The notes under the pieces are model-generated. The model worked only from the letters and a program-made list of their open reading frames with translations. It ran no database searches and was not told where the DNA came from. Positions 43,529 through 51,800 of a DNA stretch of 64,000 nucleotides are shown in pieces. A program made the position numbers and the translations under genes. Within the stretch, counting starts at the first letter, position 1. The number at the start of each line of letters is the position of its first letter. Origin of the DNA: Caenimonas aquaedulcis (GTDB lineage: Bacteria > Pseudomonadota > Gammaproteobacteria > Burkholderiales > Burkholderiaceae_C); NCBI RefSeq assembly GCF_015831345.1, contig NZ_JADWYS010000001.1, positions 248,001 to 312,000 on the forward strand, written 5' to 3'.

Positions 43529-44701
43529 ATGGTTACTCCAGCATCTACTGATAGGCAAGAGTTGCCTGTCCTTGAGGATGTCACCTCGGAAAAGGTGGGT
43601 TCAGGCGTCGAGGTAGAGCGGGTCGAAGATCCCAGCGCGACTATCAAGGAGCCTTTCGACCCGGATCAAATCGACGTCAAGACCAAGCCTATGGTTGTGG
43701 ACTTGTTGATGTCCCGAATCCGTGGCGGTCAACGTGAAATTGACTTGATGCCAGATTTCCAGCGACGGGCAGGCATTTGGGACCAGACCCGGAAGTCTCG
43801 CTTGGTTGAGTCGCTCTTGTTGAGAATACCTTTGCCTGTCTTCTATGTGGCCGCAGATAAGAATGAGCGCTGGTCCGTGGTCGACGGGCTTCAGCGCATC
43901 ACGACTTTGAAGGAATTCATAGTTGACAAGTCGTTAACCTTGAAGAATCTTGAATTTTTGGGACACCTTAACGACTGCGATTTCGATGGACTATCGCGTG
44001 AGATGCAGCGCCGTATTCAAGAGACCGAGTTGACGGTCCATATTATTCAGCCCGGTACGCCACCTGCAGTCATGTTTAACATATTTAAGAGGATCAATAC
44101 AGGCGGGCTTCCACTTTCAGCCCAGGAGATTCGTCACGCCATCAAGCAAGGTCACGCTACCCACCTTCTGAAAGAACTGGCAGAAAGTCCTGAATTCAAG
44201 GATGCGACGAGAAGCAGCATCAAAGACGAACGGATGGCAGACCGCGAATGCGTGCTGCGGTTTTGCGCCTTCTGGATCACCGAGTCAAGTTCCTATCCAA
44301 ACGTTGATCTGGATACTTTCCTAATAGATGCGATGGAAAAGATCAATCACTGGTCACCGCTGCAATTAGTCGAGTTAAGCAGTATCTTCCTGCGTTCTCT
44401 GAAACTCTCGAAGTTAGTCCTTGGAAAGTGGGCATTTCGCAAATACTACGGCGCAAACTATCGGCTTAGCCCCATAAACAAGGCGCTCTTTGAGGTTTGG
44501 ACTGTAACCTTTGCGGGAGTTTCGGATGAACAGGCGGTCAAGTTGGTCGAAAGAAAGGAAGTAGTGCTCCAGAAGTTCGGTGAGCTTATGAGGGACAGAA
44601 GCTTTGAAGAATCGATTTCAATAGGTACTGGGTCGGCAGCCAACGTCCGGAAGCGATTCATCGAAATCAAGTCTTTGATCTTGGGAGTCTTAAGTGCTTA
44701 A
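43529..44701 (+). CDS. DUF262 (GmrSD N-terminal-like) protein of a putative defence cassette
   Basis: This 390-residue protein carries the DUF262 motifs: DFQRRAGIWD (residues 76-85) and D-G-L-Q-R-I-T-T-L (119-127), a variant of the ParB-like D-G-Q-Q-R NTP-binding motif, and FNIFKRINTGGLPLS. In GmrSD and BrxU, DUF262 acts in type IV restriction of modified phage DNA, with a DUF1524 nuclease; none is seen here. Base composition is clearly lower in GC (about 50% by eye) than neighbouring genes. It overlaps the next gene by eight bases. Defence is an inference from family and context. Confidence 0.85.
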   Translation: MVTPASTDRQELPVLEDVTSEKVGSGVEVERVEDPSATIKEPFDPDQIDVKTKPMVVDLLMSRIRGGQREIDLMPDFQRRAGIWDQTRKSRLVESLLLRIPLPVFYVAADKNERWSVVDGLQRITTLKEFIVDKSLTLKNLEFLGHLNDCDFDGLSREMQRRIQETELTVHIIQPGTPPAVMFNIFKRINTGGLPLSAQEIRHAIKQGHATHLLKELAESPEFKDATRSSIKDERMADRECVLRFCAFWITESSSYPNVDLDTFLIDAMEKINHWSPLQLVELSSIFLRSLKLSKLVLGKWAFRKYYGANYRLSPINKALFEVWTVTFAGVSDEQAVKLVERKEVVLQKFGELMRDRSFEESISIGTGSAANVRKRFIEIKSLILGVLSA

Positions 44702-45803
44702 CTCCGTTCACTTGCGAAATTTCAAGGGATTCGAGGAAGAGTCGATTGGCCTGCGACAGTTGACTCTTCTGAGCGGGCCAAACAGTTCGGGAAAAAGCTC
44801 TGTCATACAAGCATTAGTTTTATTGAGGCAGATCGATTGGCAACGCAGCCCCAACACGGACCATGCGGAGCTACTTCCAACCGGGCAGTTTCTGTCTCTG
44901 GGTACGGGCAGGGATCTTCTGCACGAATATGCAAAAACGGACGTTCTTAGCATTGGTGTGGGAATGGATTCTGGAGAGAGGCGTGAATGGATTTTTGACT
45001 ATCTGCCGACCTCAGGAAAGCTGATTTCCAAGGACGTCATCTCGCGTGAAGACTTAGAGTTTGTGCGGGCTTTGCCTTTGACATATTTGGCTGCTGAACG
45101 TTGGGGTCCACGTACAACGTACCCTTATGAGGACAGCGAGCCTGAAGGGTCGTTGGGAGTTCTAGGTCAGTACACATTCCGACATCTGTTGGACCATGGC
45201 GATGATCCCGTAGAGAATCTTTCCCTCCACCACCCTCAAGCATTGGGAAAGGGGCTTCTGCACCAAGTCGCTGCATGGTTAGGAGAAATTAGTCCGGGCG
45301 TAAAAATGGACGTTCAAGCTCTGAAATCCGTCGGCTTGGCATCAGCTGGGTTCGGTTTTGATCGCAAGGGCGACGTCGCTTCCAGATACTACCGCCCGGC
45401 AAATGTGGGATTTGGGCTCTCATATTCGATCTCGATGATCGTGGCCCTGCTTTGTTCCACTAAGAAGTCACTAATACTGCTGGAGAATCCTGAGGCGCAT
45501 TTGCATCCGCGCGGACAATCTTCTCTAGCCCGCTTAATTGTGCGAGCGTCGAGCTTGGCTCAAGTCATCGTAGAAACGCATAGCGATCACGTTATGAACG
45601 GCATCCGCGTCGCAGTCAAACGCCGCGAATTGAGCGCCGATCAGGTTGCGTTTCATTATCTGGTACGTGACGGGGTGACGTCGAGAGTGCAAACGCCAAC
45701 CCTCGACAGTGAGGGTCGTCTTTCATTTTGGCCCGAGGGCTTCTTTGATCAACATGATAGAGATCTTGCGGCCTTAGTGCGACGTCCCGGAACTAAGGAG
45801 TGA
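44694..45803 (+). CDS. SMC/OLD-like AAA ATPase with DUF3696-type C-terminus
   Basis: The 369-residue protein has an ABC/SMC-type head: N-terminal LRNFKGFEEESI, Walker A GPNSSGKSS (residues 28-36), an ABC-signature-like VGFGLSYSISMIVALL, Walker B LILLENPEAHLHPRGQ and an H-loop in VETHSDHVMNGIRVAV. The final stretch SEGRLSFWPEGFFDQHDRDL fits DUF3696. No Toprim nuclease is present, unlike OLD proteins. The GTG start overlaps the DUF262 gene; GGAG lies seven bases upstream. ATPases like this power several phage-defence systems. Confidence 0.87.
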   Translation: MLNSVHLRNFKGFEEESIGLRQLTLLSGPNSSGKSSVIQALVLLRQIDWQRSPNTDHAELLPTGQFLSLGTGRDLLHEYAKTDVLSIGVGMDSGERREWIFDYLPTSGKLISKDVISREDLEFVRALPLTYLAAERWGPRTTYPYEDSEPEGSLGVLGQYTFRHLLDHGDDPVENLSLHHPQALGKGLLHQVAAWLGEISPGVKMDVQALKSVGLASAGFGFDRKGDVASRYYRPANVGFGLSYSISMIVALLCSTKKSLILLENPEAHLHPRGQSSLARLIVRASSLAQVIVETHSDHVMNGIRVAVKRRELSADQVAFHYLVRDGVTSRVQTPTLDSEGRLSFWPEGFFDQHDRDLAALVRRPGTKE

Positions 45804-45805
45804 AC

Positions 45806-46771
45806 GTGTCCGAGATGGTCTTCAATGACACGTCCCTGACAGTCTTTTCCAATGCAGACGCTGCGCGGGGCGCATATGACCAATTAATCCAAACAGTTGC
45901 CGGATTGATTGATGATGGGCTTTCCAATCCAGTTGTCCATACTGAGTACAGCCTAATGTTCCTGGAGTTGGCCCTGTCTGCAGGGGGCGTCTGGCAATCC
46001 TACGACTGGCTAGAAGGCGGCGGCGTTGACAGAGAGGTTCTCTCGCTAATCCGTGCTCTTGATACTAAGATTCCGCTCGGTTCGAGTGTCGTATTCGGAC
46101 CGGGAGCTGAAGATGAGTTGATCGCGTTCACTTACTGCGCAGGGTCTGCGTCGGGGCCTTCCTCGCTGGCGCTTGGGCTTGCATATCAGACTGACAACGT
46201 TTTGATCAGCTTGGACACGGCGTCGCTGTGGAGTGCGCCCAGCGTTGATGTTGTGATTTTGGATGACGCAGGTGCGCAGATCAGGAATGCGTCGGTGGAG
46301 CATGCGAGTCGCGTGGGGCACATCCCTGCGATACGAGAAGCAAGAGATGAGCTCCTCCTTAGAAGCCTCAATGACCTCCGTCTTTTTGCCGCGAACAGGG
46401 GAGCGGCATTCATAGCCCTTCGCTTTTCTCCCGACGTTGATGACCAGGTGAAAGCAATTCCCGGCCCGCAGTTTGAGAACGCCATCAAGAAGCTCGCGCG
46501 AATAAATGCGACCGGTCTCAGGTGGCAAAAGTCGGGTTCGCCTGCACCAGATTATCAGTTTAGTTGGCGGCCGGAAAGCGAGTCGACGATGAACAACGAG
46601 GCCTTTGTTAGAGCCCGTACCTTTCGGATGCCAGCTGGCGGAACGGCAGTCTTTTCCAAGCATTTGAACGTCTCCGAGCGCCATCGAATATATTTTTTAG
46701 AGGATCCGGCGGACCGTGCATTCGTAATTGGATACATAGGGGATCACCTGCCGACCACAAAGTATCAGTGA
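45806..46771 (+). CDS. Third cassette protein, unknown, with possible RelE-like C-terminus
   Basis: I do not recognise a named family in this 321-residue protein. The first 200 residues look mixed alpha/beta (a LELALSAGGVWQSYDWLEGG block, then ALGLAYQTDNVLISLDTASLW). The last 50 end in HRIYFLEDPADRAFVIGYIGDHLPT, a pattern reminiscent of small RelE/ParE-like toxin folds, which is a weak resemblance. The GTG at 45806 is chosen because AAGGAG ends five bases before it; a GTG at 45800 would overlap that site. It is the last gene of the coupled three-gene cassette and most likely a target-specific effector or adaptor. Confidence 0.72.
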   Translation: MSEMVFNDTSLTVFSNADAARGAYDQLIQTVAGLIDDGLSNPVVHTEYSLMFLELALSAGGVWQSYDWLEGGGVDREVLSLIRALDTKIPLGSSVVFGPGAEDELIAFTYCAGSASGPSSLALGLAYQTDNVLISLDTASLWSAPSVDVVILDDAGAQIRNASVEHASRVGHIPAIREARDELLLRSLNDLRLFAANRGAAFIALRFSPDVDDQVKAIPGPQFENAIKKLARINATGLRWQKSGSPAPDYQFSWRPESESTMNNEAFVRARTFRMPAGGTAVFSKHLNVSERHRIYFLEDPADRAFVIGYIGDHLPTTKYQ

Positions 46772-46786
46772 TCTGCTGCTGCCCGC

Positions 46787-47323
46787 ACTCTCAGCTCTTC
46801 GACAACGAAAGCCGGTTCGGCGCACGGCATGGAGAAGGGCGGCCTGACGCCTTTCGGCAAGGACGTTGTCCGGCGGCTCGAACAAAAGCAGATGCTCGTG
46901 GACCTGGCGCATGCCTCGGCGCGCGTGATCGACGACGTGCTGGCCATGGCCACGCGGCCGGTGCTGGTCTCGCACACCGGCGTGAAGGGCACCTGCCGCG
47001 GGCCGCGCAACCTCTCCGACGAGCATGTCCGCAAGATCGCCGCCACCGGGGGCGTGATCGGCATCAGATTCTTCGACGGCGCCGTGTGCGGCACGGACGT
47101 GCTCGCCATCGTCGCCGCCACGCGCTACACGGCCAAAATCGCCGACATCCAGCACGTGGCTCTGGGCTCGGACTTCGACGGCAGCATCCGCGCGCCGTTC
47201 GATGTCACCGGCCTGCCCTTGTTGACCCAGGGCCTGCTGGAGGCCGGTTTCAGCGAAGAGGACATCACGGCGATCATGGGCGGAAATGTGTTGCGCTTGC
47301 TGCTGGCGACCTTGCCCGCGTAG
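46787..47323 (+). pseudogene. 3' half of an M19 membrane dipeptidase gene
   Basis: The frame continues upstream of the first ATG (46829) with residues AGSAHG that precede GGLTPFGKDVVRRLEQK, as in M19 dipeptidases. It then has LVDLAHAS, LVSHTGVKGTCRGPRNLSDE, the GGVIGIRFF block and LGSDFDG. Only the C-terminal half (about 165-180 of some 330-400 residues) remains; the N-terminal H-x-D zinc ligands and the bridging Glu are missing, so no activity is expected. Homology starts within about 20 bases of the stop of the cassette's third gene, so arrival of the cassette probably removed the 5' half. Confidence 0.82.
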
Positions 47324-47371
47324 GTGGCCGGCGCGCTTGCGCCGCCCAGCCTCGCCGCTTACAGTCCCCGC

Positions 47372-48571
47372 ATGAACCTCTGGGCAGCCGACCGCCACGA
47401 GCCGCTGCTCCCCGCGGCCTGGGACGAAGCCCGCGCGCGTGAATGCATCGCGCAGATCGTGCGCGATGCCGAATCCGCGTTCAGCCCGGCCCGCCTGTGG
47501 CCGACGCATCCGATGGACGTCAAGGACCCGGCGCCGCAGCACTGCCTGTACTTCGGCGCGACGGGCGTGATCTGGGCGCTGCGCTACCTCGCGAGCCAGG
47601 GCGCGGCGCAACTCGCCAACGACTACACCGAGATCCTCCCGGCCTTGGTCGCACCCAACCGTGCGCAGATGGAAGCCGACCCGGCGCAGCCGTTCGGTGC
47701 GTACCTGATGGGCGACACGCCGATTCGCCTGATGGAGTTCGAAGCCGCTCCATCGGCGACGACCGCAGCGGAACTGGCGCGGTTGATCGAAGGCACCCAG
47801 CACCATCCCTCGCGCGAAATGATGTGGGGCTCGCCGGGTACGCTGATGGCGGCGCTGTTCCTGTATCGCCGCACGGGCGACGACACCTGGGCGCGCCTGT
47901 TCCGTGAGACCGCGGCCATCCTGTGGTCCGAGCTGGAGCCTTCGCCCGATGGCACCTGCCGGTTGTGGAGCCAGGACCTCTACGGCTCGCACACCTTCTA
48001 CATCGACGCCGTGCACGGCTTCGTCGGCACGGCGCCGCCGCTGATCCAGGGCCGCGACTTGCTGGGCGCTGGAGAGTGGGAGGGCTGGCGCGAGGTCATC
48101 GCCAACACCGTGCGCCGCTCGGCGCGCTGGGAGGGGCCGCTGGCCAGCTGGCACGCATTCGCCGACGCGCCGCCCGGTGACCTGAAGCTCATGCAGTACT
48201 GCCACGGCGCGCCGGGGTTCGTCATTTGCCTGGGCGACTTTCCCGGGAGCGAGCTGGATGATGTGCTGGCAGCGGGTGCGGAGGCGACCTGGGCGGCCGG
48301 CCCCTTGCGCAAGGGCCCCAACCTGTGCCACGGCACCGGCGGCAATGGCTACGCATTCCTCAAGATGTTCCGCCGCACCGGTGATGCGCTGTGGCTGGAG
48401 CGCGCCCGCGCGTTTGCCATGCACGGCATCGCGCAGGTGGATGCCGCGCGCACGGAGTACGGGCAGGGTCGCTACTCACTCTGGACGGGCGACGTCGGGT
48501 TTGCGATTTACCTGTGGGATTGCATCCGGGCGCAGGACCGGTTTCCGACGGTGGATGTGTTTTTCGGCTAG
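47372..48571 (+). CDS. LanC-like (LANCL) zinc protein
   Basis: The 399-residue protein shows the LanC pattern: repeated GxxG helices (YFGATGVIWALRYL; WGSPGTLMAALFLY; VHGFVGTAPPLIQG) and the zinc ligands Cys in MQYCHGAPG and Cys-His in NLCHGTGGNGYAFL. LanC enzymes close lanthionine rings; relatives without a LanB/LanM partner may add glutathione or repair dehydrated residues. No lanthipeptide precursor, dehydratase or transporter gene is nearby, so lantibiotic synthesis is not supported. A GTG at 47324 gives 16 extra residues; 47372 is preferred by family fit, although it has no clear ribosome binding site. Confidence 0.87.
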   Translation: MNLWAADRHEPLLPAAWDEARARECIAQIVRDAESAFSPARLWPTHPMDVKDPAPQHCLYFGATGVIWALRYLASQGAAQLANDYTEILPALVAPNRAQMEADPAQPFGAYLMGDTPIRLMEFEAAPSATTAAELARLIEGTQHHPSREMMWGSPGTLMAALFLYRRTGDDTWARLFRETAAILWSELEPSPDGTCRLWSQDLYGSHTFYIDAVHGFVGTAPPLIQGRDLLGAGEWEGWREVIANTVRRSARWEGPLASWHAFADAPPGDLKLMQYCHGAPGFVICLGDFPGSELDDVLAAGAEATWAAGPLRKGPNLCHGTGGNGYAFLKMFRRTGDALWLERARAFAMHGIAQVDAARTEYGQGRYSLWTGDVGFAIYLWDCIRAQDRFPTVDVFFG

Positions 48572-48826
48572 CTGCGGGCCTTGGCACTTCGTCGCATTTT
48601 CTTTGGCTATACTCCGCGCCTCGATCTCAAGCAGTCCCTGTGCATCGCGTCACCGCACAGCAGCCGTAAGTCACCACGCGTGACGCAGTAACTTTCGACA
48701 AGCCAGCGTTCCCGCACGGCTTCGCCTCGAAAGCGCGCAAGTTTCATTCGCGCACCCCCGAAGTACATCGCACCCCATCGCCCAGGCGTCGGGGCATGGC
48801 ATTTCATTCTCGAGGAAGAACCAGAA

Positions 48827-51800
48827 GTGAAGACGTCCCGACGTAAACGCTCGTCCGCGCGCGCCGAGTGGCTGCTCGCGCCCTTTGGCCTGGCTTTGGC
48901 CGCAGCCGCGGGCTCCGCCTCCGCAACGATCGTGTCGCCCACTGTGACCTGGGGCAACTCCTTCGAAAGCACGCAATACAGCACACAGGCCGCGGCGCTC
49001 ACCGGCGGCGCGGCTGCCTTTTGCTCGTACCCCGGCAACGTGCCGTACATGAAGAGTTGCGCCTATACCGGCACCAACGAGGATGGCTGGGCCATCGTCA
49101 CCTTCCAGGACAACCAGAACCAGTGGTACGCGCAGCCCACGCTGTACGCCTTTGCGATCTACACATGCCCTGCGGACTTCCAATACGTCGGCGCGTGGAC
49201 TGAAGACGGTGTCACGCTCGACCCGGCGTGCCAGAAAGACGGCCCGCCCGTGCCTCCGCCGCCGCCCCCGCCGCCGCCGCCTCCACCCAATCCCGCGCCA
49301 CCGCCACCGCCGCCACCGCCGGCTCCCCCTCCACCGCCTCCGCCCATCCCGTATCCGTCCGAGGGCTGTGCGGCAGGGGCGGGCGGCTTCTACGAGTGTG
49401 TCGGCAATTCACCCATGCCCAATCCGCCGCCGCCTCCCGACACACCGCGGCAAAACGACGGGACGCCGACGGCCGACGTGCCCGATGCGGGCGAGGACAT
49501 CGGCCTGCCCGAAAACGAAGAGGGGTCGACCTGCTCGTCGGCCAACATCGTCAACGCACCGGGCAACCCGATCTTTGCGGGAACCGGCAACAAGTACCAG
49601 CGCGAGGTGGACTACGTCGGCCCCGGTGTGCTCAGCCTCGTGCGCCACTACAACTCGGGCCTGAAAACCTGGGTGCACAACTACATGATGCGCATCCGCG
49701 CCGGCGGCGGCACGGCGATCGCCGTGCGCCCCGACGGCAAGACGCTGGTCTTCAACGGCGCCGGTGCGGGCGCATGGACCTCCAACGCCACGGTCGTCGA
49801 GACGCTCGTACGCTTGAATGCCACGAGCCCGGGCGATCCGGCCTGGAAACTTGTCACGGGCGCGGACACCGTGGAGTGGTACGACGCGAACGGGCTTCCG
49901 ATCCTGATCACGTATCGGGGTGGCCGCAGCGTGCGGCTGGCCTATAGCGGCTGGGCATTGCAGTCCGTCACGGACGACTTCGGGCGGGCGCTTGCATTCG
50001 CCTACGACTCCCGGGGCCGCCTGGCGGAGGTCGCAGCGCCAGGGGGTGAGGCGATGCGCTACGGCTACGGCGCGAACGGGCACCTTGGCTCGGTGACGTA
50101 CGCGGATGGCACCAGTCGCCAGTATCTGTACGAGAACCCTTCGTACCCGTACGCGCTGACGGGCCTGATCGATCAGAACGGCAATCGCTTCGCCACGTGG
50201 CGGTATGACGCAAGAGGCCGGGCGGTGGGCAGCGAACACGCCGGCGGGGTCGAACGCTTCGCGCTGGACTTCGATGCAAGCAGTGCCGGCGTGGTGGTCA
50301 CCGATCCATTGGGCGTGCAGCGACTGCTGCAGCACCAGAACGTAGCCGGACGGCAGGTCTTCGCCGGCAGTTCGCTGCCCTGCACGGACTGCAGGGGCAA
50401 CGCAGCCGGCACGGTGGTCAACGCGGTCGGCAAGGTCACGCAGGCTACAGACTTCTCCGGCGTCGCCAGCCAATACACCTACGACGAGGCACGCAAGCTG
50501 CCCGTCTCTCAAACGCGGGCGGCCGGAACACAGGAGGCCCAGAGCAGGGTGGTCGAGTGGCATCCGTCATTGCGGCTTCCGCTGCTTGTCGGCGAGCCGG
50601 GCCGGACCACGGCCTACGAGTACGACAGTCGCGGCAACACCCTGAGCCAAACCGTGACCGACACGGCGACGGGTCAGCGACGCACGGTGCGCTGGAGCTA
50701 CACATCCCAAGGGTTGATGGAGACCATGACCGACGCAAAGGGCAGCCTCTGGCGCTTCGGCTATGACGCCGCCGGCAATCGCACGAGCGTGACGGATCCA
50801 TTGGGGCGTCAAACCGCCTATACCTTCGATGCCGCAGGACGCGTGCTGACGCAGACGGATCCGAACGGGCTCGTCACCGCCCATCTCTACGACGTGCGCG
50901 GCCGATTGATATCGCTGGCCACCGGCGGCGAGACCCGCACCTACACCTACACGCCAGCCGGCCAGCTCGCCAGCGCGACGCTGCCCAACGGCGTGCAGGT
51001 CACCTACGCCTACGACGCCGCGCAGCGCCTCGTGTCCATCGCCGACAACCGCGGCGCGAGCATCACCTACACGCTGGACGCCATGGGCAACCGCATCCGC
51101 GAGGAGGTGCGCGATGCCAACGGCAATCTTGCGCTGACCACCGCGCGCGTGATCGACAGCCTGAACCGCGTCGCCGCCGTCCAGGGCGCGCAGGGCCAAG
51201 CCACGGGCATGGGCTACGACGCCAACGGCGAGCCCTTCACCGTCACCGACCCGTTGAACCAGACCACGCGCCAGACGCTGGACGCGCTGCGCCGCCCCAC
51301 CGCCACCATTTTTGCGGACAACAACTCCGCACGACAGGCGTGGAGCGCACTCGACGCACTGGTCCAAGTGACCGACCCCAAGGGCGTCGCGACGCAGTAC
51401 GAGCGCAATGCCTTCGGCGAAGTGATGAAGGAAACCAGTCCGGATATCGGCAGCATCACCTATACGCGCGATGCCAACGGCGCGGTGGTGACGACGCAGG
51501 ACGCCAAAGGCCAGATCACGAAGATCGAACGCGACGCGTTGGGGCGGCCGACCCGCATCGAATACGCGCCCGGGTTCGCCAGCACGTTCGCGTACGACGC
51601 GGCAGGCAACGTGAGCCGCATGGACGACAGTTCGGGCAGCACGGTGTATGCCCGGGATGCCCAGGGCCGCGTCCTGAGCAAGACCCAAACCGTCCAGGAC
51701 AACCCGCCCACGCCCAGCGCATATGCCGTGCAGTACGGCTATGCGGCAGGAGACCTGGCGAGCATCACCTATCCGAGCGGCTTGAAGGTGACGTATCGGC

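Noticed and set aside
43479..46771. Integrative element with integrase and att sites around the cassette
   Set aside because: No integrase, transposase, tRNA or direct repeat is visible at either edge; the cassette may have entered by homologous or illegitimate recombination.
46829..47323. A complete small dipeptidase gene starting at the ATG at 46829
   Set aside because: Family homology runs upstream of this ATG and the N-terminal metal ligands are missing, so this is the rest of a longer gene.
47372..48571. Lantibiotic biosynthesis cluster
   Set aside because: Only the LanC-like gene is present; no precursor peptide, dehydratase, protease or exporter gene is near.
49240..49350. CCG/CCA-rich run as a regulatory or satellite repeat
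   Set aside because: It encodes the polyproline stalk of the RHS protein in frame; no independent repeat unit is needed to explain it.
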